Positions 13,001 to 28,000 of a stretch of DNA of 64,000 bases are shown here, piece by piece. A program made the position numbers and the translations under genes. This DNA comes from Mycteria americana (lineage: Eukaryota > Chordata > Aves > Ciconiiformes > Ciconiidae). The stretch covers positions 138,907,077-138,971,076 of the forward strand of contig NC_134365.1 of assembly GCF_035582795.1 (NCBI RefSeq), given 5' to 3'. Position 1 is the first letter of the stretch, and each line of letters starts with the position of its first letter. The notes under the pieces are model-generated. The model searched no databases and was not told the origin of the DNA. It saw only the letters and a list, made by a program, of their open reading frames with translations.

Positions 13001-16000
13001 AAAACAGACAATAAAAACATGCAAGTATTCAGGGAGGAATGTTTTCCCTTCCTCCTATATGTTTGTTTTCTGAAAGGAAGGAAAGTTGTAATCAGTCTGC
13101 TTTTTAAATTGGGCTTTTAAATAGATTTTGATTTTAGACTCGAAATCTACTCACTGGTGGTATATTAGTTCTTATGCAACTACAGCTTTTTCAAGCTTCT
13201 GGAAATTCTTACACTGGTTGGGTAAGTGAACTTCATAATGGACTGCTCTGCTGTAAGATACAAACCTGCCTGTGTTTGTTTCACTTGCAGTTTCAGTTCT
13301 TCAACCTGCACATTTAACTTCCTGACAGTAGCTTCGGAGTCCAACAGTTGGGTCTTTAACTGGGCACAACGCTCAACCTATAGGACATAGAGAGAAAAGC
13401 AAAAACCAGCATAATTCAAATAAAAAGAATCATCTCAACTGGCTGAATACTTGTTTCTAAATGTTTTTCAGGTTCATTCGAACCATATACACATAGTATC
13501 CTACTGAAAATCAGTGCTGACAACTTACTGACTTGGAAAGATTTACTGTGGTTATGTTGTGGGGTTTTTTTTTTTTGGTCAGTTTTTGGTGTTGTTTTGT
13601 TTTGTTTTCTTACAGTTGATTACATAAAAAGAAGCAGAACACAAACAATCCCCATAACTACATGCTAAACAGCCTGCACAGGTACATAGACAAATGTGAA
13701 TAAGATGACAGGACGAAGAAAGGATTCAAATTATTTAGAAAGAATAACTTACCTCACTTTGTAGCTGCTTTTCCAAAATCTGCCTATGACTTTCAAATTC
13801 GTCCAGCGCCAGCTTCCTAGAATGTTCCACTCTCCTCAGCTCCACTTGGCAGGCCAGGTGCTCCGCCGAGGGCTGGGACAGCTCTACCCAGAAGGAGAAA
13901 TACTAGACACTCAGCTGTAGAATAATGAGCATGCACTTTTCTACATGATACCCCTTCAAAATGTAAAGCCGATTTGTTTTTAGGAACATAACAAGGCTTT
14001 GTTTGAATAAAGTACTTAGGGATTTTTTTTCTTGCTTTCACAAAGGACCGAAATTTTTGTTGGTGTAGGCTTTGAAGAACTAGATCCAGACTGTCCTATT
14101 CTGGAAGAAAAATATGTATCTCTACCTTACATAACTGGGGGTACATCTCTACTCTCCCATAATCTCAAATGCACATTAAAAATACTTGGTATTTTATAAT
14201 TATAGTCAGGCAAACACTTAAAAATAACAATGCAATGTTCTTTTACCATTATTAACCATACTAATGCTATGGTTAGAAATATTGCACTGCTTTTTTCAAA
14301 GGGTGAAAGGGATATTCTTTGTATTATTATAGCTACCACTTAATTCAGGATTTCTACTATACAGACATATTAAAGAAAATAAACTTATAATGTCAAGGAC
14401 TGTTTCATTTTACACACACATTAGTTGGGGTTTAATGCAAACTACTAGTAAACATAATACAAAGAATGTATTTTAATGAAAATTGATTTCTAAACAAATA
14501 CTTGTAGGGAAATGTAAACAAGAAAATTACTAAATCATTCACACTGACTGTCTCGAAGATGCTGGTTCTCACTGCGAGTCTCATCCAACTGTTGCCTAAG
14601 TAGTTTATTCTGCACTTGGAGCTCCAATTTCTCCTCCTTTAGCAAAGGGTAGTCTGATACCTCTTTCAATTTTTCTGTCAACAACTGATTCTGTTTATTT
14701 ACCAACAGAACCTGGGCCTTCACTGACTCCAAATCCAGCTGCAGATAAAGAACAGTTTAGAAGCTTATGAACTGCTGTACTACTTATTTTTATTTCACGT
14801 TTTCTTTTTTTTTTTTATATGTACCTCAAAAGCACTAATTAGAATACAGCTTCTTTAAATTAATGTTTACAATTACCTCAAGCTCTTTCGTGCGTGATAC
14901 AGCTTGCTTGAGTTCCTCCTTTTTTGAATTAACAGCAATGGCTTCTTCATGCAAAAACATAGCTTTCTCTGCAGGGAGGATCACAAATGCTGAATTAAAA
15001 TTAGTAGAGTATTACAGTAAAAAACTGCATCAGCAAAAAACAGTTTAAGCTGCTAAGCCCAACATTCAATTTAAATCAAGACATAAAAATGACTGAATGT
15101 CACACACACTCCTTCAAAATTAAGTAAATCACATTGTGTGTATACATACATATACTCCTTTGGAATTAGGTAAATCAAATTCATATGCACATGATATATC
15201 ACTTCTTTCACATGTTCCTAACTTAAAAGTCTAAATATGTTATCTGTCCCAGCTCTCTTCCTCAAGCTCCAATTAAACATCTTGTGCACAATGAATGTAG
15301 AAACTGGCAACCATTCAAGGGTATGGTACCAGACTGTACCAGAGTTCAATTAGAGAACGAACGAGCTAGTAGGACTTTAGAAGGAGATGGGAAACTGAAA
15401 AAGCAAAATGATTTGCAGCCTCTGTATGAAGCAGCAGCTCACAGTTCCCACTGCATTCTGAACAGCAAGGAGTTGCCGACCTGTCACAGGATCCTGCTAC
15501 ATGTTTTCAAAATCTATTTTGATGGCTTTTCTGTCACTTATACCACTGTTACTGAACACTGTGACTGCTTAGTAACAACAGTGTTTTGATACCTGTTAGT
15601 AAAAGCTCAAGAGATAAACAGCTACTTTATTAATCTCAGAGAGATGGTTACCTTTATTTTTTTTCTCATCTTCAGTAATTTTATTGGTTCTGGCTATGTA
15701 TTCTTCTCTTAATTCAAGCTGGTATCTAGAAGTAAAAAGAATTACGTATGCCCAAAGTATCTATGTGCACACATGCATGTGCATTTGTGTAAATTCCAGT
15801 CTTTCCCAGACTAAACTATAACCATGCAATTATTTATTGACAAAATTAGTTATTGCAGAGCCACTGAAACGGTTGGAAAGGGCCCTGCCAATCACCTCAT
15901 TCAACTACCTGCTCAAAAAGCAAGACTACCACCAACTCTAGATCAGGTCAGCTGTGGCTTTTCTTAGTCAACTCTTGAAAAACTCAAAGGATGTATATTC

Positions 16001-19000
16001 CACCACCTCCCTGGATGACCTGTGCCAATGCCGCACTACCCTCCCAGTAAAAATTTTTTTTTCCCCATGTCCAAGCTGAACCTCCCAAGCCACAATTTAC
16101 GGCCCCTGCCACATGAACTCAGAGGTCACGTCTGATAGTCCCATAACTATCCTGACAGACCTTTACTAGGCCCTCTCCAGTTTCTTCATGACTTTCTTGA
16201 ATTGGGGAGCCCAAACCTGGGCATGGTATTCCTAGCACAGCCTTCACCAATACCTGAAGGGGATAATAACTTCCCTCAGTCTGTTGGCCACACTGCTACT
16301 AATGTTGCCCATCATGCCTTATTTGCCAGTGTGCTGCGGGCTCATAGTCAACCTGGCACTCACTGTAACTCCCATGTCCTCTTCAGAAACACAGCTACTC
16401 GGCCAATTCCTTTTCCCCATTTATACTACTTCATAGGGATATTCTGCCCCGAGCGCAGAGCTTTGTGGTTCTCCTTGTTAAAATTCCTAAGATTTATGTT
16501 GACACAACCCCCAAGCTTAACAAAGTCTGCCTGAACTGAACCTCTGCCATTTGTTGTGGAAGCCATTTCCCTTAATTAAGCCTCATGTTCAAAGCTGTCG
16601 ATGATGCCCTGTGTCAACATCCAGATCACAGATGAAGGTGCTGGACAGTATGGGTCCCAGTACTGGCCCCAAGGGTTCTCTGCTTGTCGTCGGCCACCAG
16701 CTAGACACTGAGCACTGCCCACGTACATCACTATTCATAGCCCAGCAGTCATGCAACTTTACCATTCAATTTTACTGGAATCTACAGGAGCTAAGAAAGC
16801 TCAGCATTTTGCATGACTGGGACACAGATTATAAACGTTTTCAGATATTGCCATATCCATCCCCCTGCATTTTTGCAAATGCTCCAGACCACTCGGATTC
16901 TTCTCCCAATTATGGCATTTAATGTTTACCACAGACATAACAAAGGATTCCTTTTCTAACAAGCATCATTATTTCTATACAAGAAATAGCAGCTCTTTGC
17001 TATTTTTCATCAACAATTTGGGACAAAAGGACATGGATTTTATCTTTCTGAGCATTTGCAGCATGTCTACAATATTTTGTATGTTGATAAAATAAGCTAA
17101 GCAGCAGTTCATCCTTAAAATAATATGCTTCTCCTCATGAACCAAAAGCACTTTACAAGCATTATTTGTAACTAGCTGTTATGGACTAGGTAAAATAAGA
17201 TACCAAGGTGGGTCAATTAGTTGCATTTCACTGTTCTCTGAAAAAATCTTCAAATCTATTCAGTTTCAGCTGAGGCATCTTTCTTATCAAAACCTACTCT
17301 TTACATCTTTCCTCTGTAATTTAAATAAAGGCATGCTAACACAGATAATACTTATTGTTCACTGGCTTGCAATAAAAGTAATGATACATCAGTCATTTGG
17401 TTTAACTACCTAACTGGAAGATCGGTTCACGCCATCAAATACACGAGTAATAACATGCCGAGAGCACCTGCCTGCGTTGAAGCATCTAGTAACCCTTCAA
17501 GCGACCAAAGCGCTCCAAGAAAGTACAATAGCAAAGTTAGGATATACCCACTGCAACACCTCAAAAGCAGTCACAGATGATGTCTGTCGCTTTCAAAGAG
17601 CATTTCTAAGCAAATTGCTTGAAACCACGTTCAAGCAGATGGTAGTCAATAAGAGAGGGTGATCTATAACAGAGAATCCCTCTCCAAAAATGGGGAGGGG
17701 TTAAGGTAAGAGCCAACCTATCTATACAATGGGCTAGTGTGCCTCTCACCCTTTTTCCTAGAAACCTGTAACATCTCTTTAATGCTAATTTCCCCTACAT
17801 GCCTTTTCTGCATTCGTAAAATGGTCAGTTCTTTTAATTGTGGTCAAAGGAAGTCACTGATACTGCTTCACATCCTCTTGTCTAAACACACAACTAAGTC
17901 ACATCTCTTTCCCAGATAACAACACAGAATTAAAACAACAACAATAATATAACTTATGATCAAAAGAGAATTACCTTCTATAGCAAGCTTTTTCTGAACC
18001 TGACTTGTGGGTTCAGAAGAACCTTTTGTCTCACTAGCAAAGAGCTAAGCAATAATGTAAAGAATTCGAGCCAATTAAAACAAAAATGTGAGTGCACATT
18101 TTCAAAGTCCTCGCTTTGTTACACTATTCAAAATAAATCCTATAGAATTTATTATTCTGTTTTCATAGCAAGTAGTATGTGTCCTGTTAGAGACAAACGA
18201 AAAATTTACTTTAAGAGTTCCGTCTTAAGCCTTTGGTCGTATGTCTCCTCTATGTTCTTCACAGCAACCTCCCGACGTCGAAGTGCATCATCAATAGCTT
18301 TATTTTTCTCTTCCTGAAGTTTCTGAGTGCTGAAATATCCATAAATACACAGACAATGACCAGTTACAAAGCCAAAACCTTAGTTTTGGGGTTCTTTTAC
18401 AATAACATTTAGAGACATCAAAGGGTAATGGGCTTGCTTGGAACACAGTAGCAATTTAAAATTATGATCAGAATCTGTCATTGTAATTCATTATGAACAA
18501 GGAGATGTGACACAAACTAAATTGCCCTATTTAAAATCCAGTAGCAATCAATTATGCAGCTATCCCGGGTTAACCCTAGCTCAGTTTCCCACACCAGAAA
18601 GCCTTCAGAGGAGATAGTACTGAGCACGCTACTCTATCAGCACCCTCTGCTGGCTTGTTAAAAAAAAAAAAAAAACAAAAACAAAAACAAAAAACAAACC
18701 AACACGTTTTTGTTAGCGGGATACGCATTCTGCTATAAAAAGCAGATGTCAAAGTAATGACATTAAGTAGTATTGAGAATCTGGCCAAAACCAGTTTAGT
18801 TATTTTTTTTATTTAACCAAAGAAAACTGATCTTACTAAGGATAAGTTAAAAACAAACAAACAAACAAAAAACCCCCCAAAACCCCAAAACCACCACAGG
18901 ACTAAAGAAGCAAAATACCATATACATGCCTTATGAGTGTTAGGATTACATACTGCGTTGGTTGGTTGGGGGTTTGGGGGGGTTTTTTGTTGTTTTTTAA

Positions 19001-22000
19001 TTTAAGCACTTTAAAGCAAACATCTGGTTCCTTGCCTCCAGAGCAATGCTGCACTGTTTTGGTTGGATGGGGAGCAATACAAAAAACCCCAAATTTCTTT
19101 TTGTAAGGGGTATCCCTGCTAATAGAGACAGTATACGATACTGCTCAAAATGCAAAACATAACTTATGCGATATGTAACCTATTTCAACATCATAGAAAC
19201 AGCAACAACTTGAAACATGCGTTCCAGAAAAAGGACAACAACAACATTTAGCATAGTATATGCCCTTTAGCAACTTACACTTCAAATGCCTCAATTCTTT
19301 GTTTCAGTTCCGCCTCTCTGGTCCTTATGACTTCAATATCTTTCAGTAGACTTTGTCTCTGAATGTATACTTCCTTTGCTTCTATCTGAATCACAAAATA
19401 TTAGCTCTATTTTTACTTCACACTTTATACAATATATACCATTTAACACGTTCAAACTTTCAAGGATCTTCTACAGTACTTGGTCTTACTCCAATAAATA
19501 TTATTTATATAGTCATAATTTGAAATAATATCCAGAAGTTATTTTTTTTTATTCCCCTTCTCCTTTTACTCTGAGTAAAAATGTTTTAGATGGAATCACT
19601 ACTGGCTACCTGTAAACACTTTTCTTGTAAGAAATGGCAGTGATTAAAACTTACATAAAAGGAAAAATTGTTTTAAAAAAATTACAGAATAAACACATTC
19701 AAACATCTGAATTTTTCTAAAAAACAATAGTTTTGTAGGTTCTTCATAAAAACAAAATTTAAAAAACAAACGTCCCTGATAAAACATAATTTAAAACTGA
19801 AACTGAGTCAACCAGCAGTCTTTCAGTTTAACTTATAGAAATCAAACAAATAGTTAAAGGAATCCTCCAAATGATGAGCATGCTAATACCAAAAGTCACA
19901 TATGTTATTAATAAAAAATAGCTTTTCCTGTTCTTAAGCACACAAGGCATTATTTCTCTCCAAAGAAATAAGTGCCTAAGAAGAAAAAAAAAATATTATT
20001 TTGCTCTTTGGGTGCTCATATGAAGTTTGTAAGTCATGTGCACTTGACGGTAATGAAAGACTTAGCTGCTGTTCCCAGTGCAAAAAAATAGAGCAGTTTG
20101 TCAAGCCGCATTTCCTGGGCATAAAGTTATCTTAGTAAAGGGTTAAATGACCTTCTACCTTTAATGCAAATATACTTCAACTCAGTAGAGCTGCTGGTCT
20201 CTGTTAAGAGTCCCCACGTAAATGAAGCATAGACTTTCCAGTGAGTGCAGAAGCTGACATGAGCAACCAAAAATCCATACATAATGCTTGACGGCTATGC
20301 TGATCTAGTAATCCTTTTATTTATTTATTTATTTTTATTCCTAAATGAATTTCTTGCCCACAGGAGAAAGTTGATAGCATAAAATAGATGGTTTTCTTGT
20401 AAGCTTCTAAGGACATAACCAGAAAAGAGTTTCACAGAGTAGTGACAAAATGCTTAATTTTCAGATTGGAAGGAGGTCAATAGTAGAGACCTGTATAATT
20501 GCTTTGTTAACCAACATCATGTGGTCTCGGGGTGGGGGGGGGACGGGACGGATCCAACAACAACAAAAAAACCACCACACAACAAAAAAAAATCCCACCA
20601 CACCAGAGCAGAAAGGTGGTTAGCATTTGTGGATGACTACATTATTTGGATAGAAATGTCTACTGCAGACAGCAGGGAGCTGGCTAGGCAAACAGCCAAC
20701 GGAACAGCAAGCAAACTATTCTTTGAAAAACTGAAAGGTAATAGAGATTGGGAGAAATAATTTAGAACTATATACAAATTATTGTGTGCTGCAGTAACTG
20801 TTACTACTCTGGCAAAACACCAAGAGTTAACAGCCCAAAGGAGTAATTCATCAACAAAAAACATGTTCAAAGAAACAAAGGAAGATGTTAGTTTATAGTA
20901 AAGACAGTGGCTATTAATAATATACAACATAAAGACATACAGAAATGGCATATCTGTACCATACAGGCTATATATTCCATTTTGTTTAGAGTCCTTCTTA
21001 GCAATTGAAAGAACTTATACTATAACTAAAAGCTACGTTCTGGAAACAGGAAAGTGAAAAGTCATATCAACTTTCTGTTAAAAAAATCTCAGCGATCTGA
21101 ATTCAGCAAAGTTATTAAAACAGATTAAAAAGTATTTATTACATTTAAATCCTTCAATCCTTGCTTGCAGAACAGTTCCTTTTCCTGCCAGCTCTACTTA
21201 GATATTTACCCATACTCATTCTTGCGGGTGCTAAACACGTTCCCTTATTCATAAGAACATAAGTAAATTCAAAGTTTTCATTAATAAGCCAAGTAAGATC
21301 TGAAGGTAAATCTCCCAAAGATAAAAGAACAGTTTAATCAACTCACTGAATCATTTTGTACTAGATTAAGAAAAAATATTTAGAATTTTACCTCCTGTTG
21401 TTTTTGAAGCCTCTCAATAGCATTCTTTTCACGAGAAATCAAGGCTTCAGACTTCGCTTGATGTGTCCTCTCTAACTCATGACGTAGCTCAGAGATTTCT
21501 TTCTGGGTCTGCACTTTCTCCTCCATTTTAATCTTTGCTATTTCAACTTCTTTAAAATGTTCTAGCTTTTACACAAATGAGGAAGAGAGGGTTAAGTAGG
21601 GACATCTTGAAATCGACAAAGACAATCCCTCCTCAGACAATTCTAAATTTCACTTAGAAATTCCTGTTAGGAAATATATGATAGTTCGATGAAATTAAAT
21701 TACTGTGATAAAAGTATCTTAGCAGCACATAGTATTTGCATGTCTCACATAGTTTTCATGCATTTATCTGGTGGCATCCCAAAGCAGATCTTATACAAAA
21801 CGAATAGCTTTAGACAGAGGCCTATGAAGAAAACCACAGTGCAGGAGTGATGGTCTGCTTGCAATTAAGGAATGGCCACACTCTTGAATTCCTCCTCTGA
21901 CACTGCCTCTATTCTTGCCTCTTTCCCAAAGAACCACTTTTGACTGGTGATGCAAGAAGTGGCAGAAGCAGACCCATCCTGAATCACTCAGGAGCAACAG

Positions 22001-25000
22001 AAATTCATCTGGACACAAAGGAAGTGCTGAACATGTAAAAAAAATGCAGAACATGTAACTCCACATAAAGAGGGTTACAGAAACAGAAGTCCTGACTCAC
22101 AGACTTCTTAGCACAACTGAAAAAAAAAGTAAATGCGTACAAACAGGAAAGTACGCATCTTGCAACTGCACAGAAGAATCGTAGGCAACACGCCTCCATA
22201 CAACATGTGGAGTGCAATATATGCAAAACCAGAGTTATAAAGAATTATAATAAAAAATGGAAAGAAAATGGAAAGCAAGCATACAAAAAAAAAAAGTGAA
22301 AAAATAAGCAAAGAATAAAAAGAGAATGACAGAAAAATTGTGAGACTGGAGAAAACAAGGAAGTAAAGAGAGGGGGGAAAAAGCACAGTGGGAATGTCTG
22401 ATCAAGGAATTCAGGTCTGTGGGCATAAATTTTGTGAAAACTTAAAGAAATGGCGAGACAGTACAGCATCACTTGTACATACATAAATTGGATGAGAAAT
22501 GTCATACAGTAATTCATGCCACATTGCTAAGGAATCCATGTAAAGTTAACTGAATTTGGAAGTGATTAATATCTGGTTAAGATTCCAATCTCCTTTGTTG
22601 CAACTGCTTTGCTTAAACTGAGACAAACTTAACAACACACAAATTAACATGTTTTACGTGCTGAAAAGACAGTGCCTGTTGGGGAATGAAGACTAAATGA
22701 AAAATGAAGGTAAAACACATTGGCAGTTTTAACTTTCCATCCTTCTACTTGTCTAGCTGAATAAATATGACTAAACGGATTTCCTCAAACAGTTTATATG
22801 CAGATGACTGCCTTTAAAAGTGTGTCTAAGAATTCTAACTGATTATCAGTCATCATTTTTATATCCATTTTTATATCACATTCATGGGGAAAAAACATAT
22901 TTAAATGAACTACAGTTAATTTAATTTTTTCTATCCAAATAAACTGCTGATCTTGACAGAAATTTATGGGGAAAAACACCCCATATTTAAAAGAACTGCA
23001 GTATATTATCTCTGCTCCATTTTTCAGACATAAGGATTATCAACGGATTATGTGACAAAAAAAATCCTAATTTTATTCCCAAAATGAAGGAAAAGTTTCT
23101 AAAAAGGTTGTCTTCAATTATAGGAAGAAAAAAAAAAAAAACAAACCAGAAATCATTCCTAATACTGTCTGTTACAATTTAGTGTTTCTGTGTAATGTTT
23201 TGAAATAGTATGCAAATTCTCATCAGTATTAAAAATTAACTCAACTATCTGTCAAGCTACACAGCAGCAATTTCACACCTCTCAGTTGCTACGCATTATA
23301 TTGAAATTCAAGCTTCAAAATTTTAACTGGGAAGGAAAATTAATAGTATGACTAAGCAGGGTAAACATTTCTCCATAAAACAAAACAATCAAAGAGCAAA
23401 TAAAATTTACCAAATTAAGACAATCAAAATAAGAAAAAATTGTGTACAAATTAACATCAGAATAAGCAGCTTAACATTCTGTGCACATTTAACAAAAAAG
23501 GGGAATGGAAAATATACACATGCTATATCATCAAATTAACAATTGATATTGGATTAGCTAAGCCTTTTGTGTTTGTTGTAACTCCCTATTAGATCTCTTC
23601 TTCCAATTTACCTTAAGTATTTAAAGTTTGTAACGTGCAAAGTCAAAATTAACAAACGTCTCCCTCAAATTCAATGACCAAAGTTATACCTTTTGACACA
23701 TTTCTGCTTGAAGCTGCTTCTCTATTTCTTTTCTATATTCATGAAGTTTTACTTCTAAAGATTCGTATTTCTGATGCTGGGGATAAGAGTCTGCAAACTG
23801 TTCATCAATCAGCTGAAGCTTCTCAGCTATAAAAAGAGCAACAGAGCAACATACCCATCATCACATAAGAACAGTTACTACAGTCATCCTACCAAAGCTC
23901 CTGTAGGAACCTGTCTCTCTCTAGGAAGTTCCTTACTGTCATAGAAAGACTTGCATGGTACAAAAGCAGGGCAGCACAGAAATGATGTTTATCAGCTCTA
24001 TGCCACGCAACGTATACCTAGGAGGAGGCACTTAGCTGTTTAGGCACTATTTGTGGTATTACACAGTCATTCATCCTCTTTATCATGGATGGACAAGAAT
24101 TTTCTTCTGCATGCAACTTTTAGGTTTTTTGTATTACTAATAGCATGCATATTATAATTCAAGAACTCCCAATCTATGCCTAACTTTCACTGAAACACGA
24201 TCACAGAAAGAGAAGCAAGGCATGCATCTACAATTATGTTTTCCAGAACATATTTCAGCACATAACATTTACAGTCCATCTAAGATGTTATAGCTCTTAG
24301 CTAAATGCCTAAGAAAACACTGAGTGACATAAAAAAAAAAAAAATCCTAACAGGACTTTTGCTTCTTTTTAAGAAAGGTTAGAAAAGCAATGTACTAGTG
24401 ATAGGTATGACCTTTACTTATTAGTACTTCAGGCTGCATTTGAGTAAGTGATGAATGATAACATTCATATACTTTATTAATCCATACCATTTACCAGTAT
24501 GAAAATATTTGGGGGGACTTGCTTGCAGGGGTTGCACTTACCAAGAGATTCTCTGTAAGGAGGCACTGAGGTTGTCTGAGTTTCTGTGTCATGAGTTTCC
24601 GTACTTAGATAATGGTCTGTAAGTCCGATTAAAATCTGCATAAGAAAACCTATCAAGATCCAATACATTAGTTCTGATTTCATACCAAAACTGAATTTTT
24701 GAGCCTGTAATTAATGAAGTTGTTTTCAGTGTACGAGAAAACCTATTCAATTTACGGAAAGAATCAAGTATTTAAGTAAAAATCAATACTAGTAAACTAT
24801 TAAGATTTTTATTATAAGCACATTCCAGTCCATCTCATTCTGCGAAAGCTGTCCTTTTGTAACTTTTTCTTTCATCCATGTCTCTTTGTCTCTTTGACTT
24901 CATAGGTCATTTGAGAGAGCAGATTATTACTATTTTAATTATGAGGTCATTAGGCAATAGGTGTTTCTGAAAATCAAGCTACTTTAGGCTATACAATATA

Positions 25001-28000
25001 GCTAGGTCTCATCATGCAGACGTAAGAATTATTTCTTATATAAAACAATGGAAAGTCAATTAAATCTTTAAGCAGTTTTTGAAGTACATTACGCAAGCTA
25101 ATACAGTCCATTATAAACACAACCCAAAATCTGAGCTTGCCAAAGTTAGTGTGAAAAGCTTCCAAACAGCATGATATTTAATACTTGCTTACAGATTTTT
25201 TTCGTATTTCTAACGTTCAAGTCATTTACTTTGTAGGTGAATGATAACACTTAATCCACGCAAGTAGGAGTTGGACAATCCTGAAATATAGTATTCATCA
25301 TCCTGATGTACTGCAAGTTTCAAAATCTTACTGAATCCATGTTATTCCATACCAACATACACTCAAGAAATTTGAATTTCTATTGCTCGCATCGTAATAA
25401 AAATGAAGCTGACACAATTATCCTTGTCTGCATCATGTATAAACATCTTGTACCTTTATTTTCCTTCCGAGTTCCTGAAGTCTGTAAGAAATAAAAGATG
25501 TTTTAGCCAGTCTATTTCATCACACCTGTAATTTAAGCTTATTTTCAAAATCAAAATAACTTTACCAGTGATTTGTAAAGACTGGATTTTGGATTGATCC
25601 TCATTAATTGAAGAAGATCTTGCATAGTCCACAGCTTTGGGGGGAAAAAAAAAAAGGTAAGTTAGAAAGGTTAACTACTTTAAAAACATTTCAAATATGT
25701 AACAGGCACTATTTTACAGTTGTAGAATGTTTTCCATTTGAGAAACATCTGTTTATTGCCTTGTAAAACCATTTTCAGAGGCCTGCTGTTCTAGTATTAC
25801 ATTTACTTATCTCCATTACCTAAGACATATGGCAGCCAGTGTTTTATGACCAACTGAAGCTGTGAAAAGAGGTAGTTTTCTTTCCTCACTACCCTGGATA
25901 CATGCTCTTGCTGCCTTCCTTGCCTCTTTTCTTGATTTATCATACAAATCAGATGAGCTCATTAACCCAAATGACAACTAACTACTCACCAAGTCAAAAA
26001 ATTAATTTTCAGTTAGAAACAACTTCACCCTATCGCATACTCATAGAGGAGAAACAAAGAGAGGGCAAGGACTGTCCTCTTCAGCTACAGCTTGTAGTTA
26101 GAACAGCTTAAGCTGACCGTGAACCACACTTTCTGGGAATTGAGTGGCCAAACAAGAGGCTAGCTTTAATCAGGATTAGTTCCCCAAGTGGTCTGTCACA
26201 CAGCCTCACAAATGGTCATGCCAGACTGCAACTATAGGTGAAGCAAGCACGAGGTTACGAGGCTTGTGCTATGTGTTCCCAGAACAGCATCATTAGCTTA
26301 TTGCCAGTTTAAAATATTCATGAAAATGTCCTTGAATATTAGAAGTCTTTAATGGAGATGATCAGAAGCTGTACTTGCATTTGTATTTCACTACCACAAA
26401 AGGTGATTTTTTCAATTCTGTTGGAATATAACACCCCCTAGAAAGCAAAGCTCCTAGAAGTCTTGGAAGAGGTAAATTACTGAACTTACCTTCTTCTTCT
26501 CTAATCCACTTTCTGGAAAGAAAACAGAAAGTGAATACTCATAGCCACATCTCTGTAGATGATCTGCCACCAAACTGTTGGAAGCTGTGATCAAAAGTGA
26601 ACTGTCATCATTTGGAACTGCCTGCGGCTGAAGTTCTCCACTTAAAATTGGGTGCATTAGTTCATGGATTAGCTGGTTTCGGAGCTGTGTCTGATACAGA
26701 AAAGACATTATATTCTCAGTTTACATGTTATTCAATGACAGCTTTTATTTTTCAAAATTCATGGGGAGTCTCATTTTACTTGTACGTGTTATATTAGAAC
26801 CTACATAACAGAAATGGGCAGACTAACTGGCAAAATTTAGAAGAGTGCTTGGGACACCATACCTTTATTCAAAACACTCTAACAGTGGCTACAGCGATCT
26901 TTGACTTTCCCTCAAGGTGTATCAAATGTAGGACTGAGAAGTATTGTTCTCAGTCAGGAACTCACATAAACTCCACTCTAGTACCCCTTGCTTCATTTTT
27001 AGATCCCTGTTATTTCCTGTTCTCCTTCACTCTGGCTTAAATAAAGCCTGCCTGATGTGGCCTCAATGGCAGGTGTACTTGGAAAACTCACTAGTCCTCT
27101 TCTGAGTCTCACACCAAGAAGCTGCAGATGCAATCACAAAAGCAGATGGGAAAATAAACAGGAAATTCAATATCTTTAGTATCAATTATTTTGTAGGGAA
27201 GCTAAAGGGTACTAATCAAAAAAGCCTACAGGCACTAATAATAATTAAATTGCTTTTTTTATTATTTATTTGCATTCTATGAGTTACAACAAAAAGTAAC
27301 CTAAAATCAGAATGTCTCCCTCCTGTAAAAGGAAGAAATAGTAATTTCCATTATATAATTGTACAAATTGTTTATAGCATACTAAAAGATCACGACAGAA
27401 ATAGTGTTTTAAGCTTTCAACAGCAGGCATGCAACAGCGACAAAGTTGATTAAAGACATAGTGTGTTAGCAAAAATGAGGCAAAATACTAAATGCTTACC
27501 AAAACTTAACAAAGCTAGGTCATCAGAATAGTCTGTATTTTAGCATGGCTTTCTACAGAAATTAGACGATAGAGAGAAATAAAGACAACTGAAAAAATTG
27601 TTTTCCTTATTAATTTCTGAACTTGTCCAGTTTCAACCAACTTGGAGGGAGATGAGGTTGTCTCAAAAACAACCAAGACCAGCAACCTCTTATACGTCTC
27701 GTGACAAAGCGCAGGTGGAAAACACAGGGCTATATCCCCGTCCCTACTATGGGAAAGGAAGTCAGAAATGGGTTGTGGTATGTTGGCAATTCAGCATACC
27801 TGGAGCTCCAGATCCACCCTGCCTCTTACCAACAGAGGCAGTCAGATAAGACCACAAGAAATTTGAGAGTATTCTCATTAGAAGATGTAAGAGTGTTTGC
27901 AGGAATCCATTAAAAACCCAACTGTATTAATTCTTCAGCTCAGAAAAGCTACAAAATCTTTAATACGATGTAAAATCTTCTAGACAAGGAAAAGAGAAGC

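Noticed and set aside
19279-19280. OFD1 exon 8 ending at 19281 (GAA|GTGTAAG)
   Set aside because: That donor would put the next exon out of phase. Ending at 19279 gives the better donor GTAAGT and restores E-V-T-Q-K-L-Q, matching the human protein.
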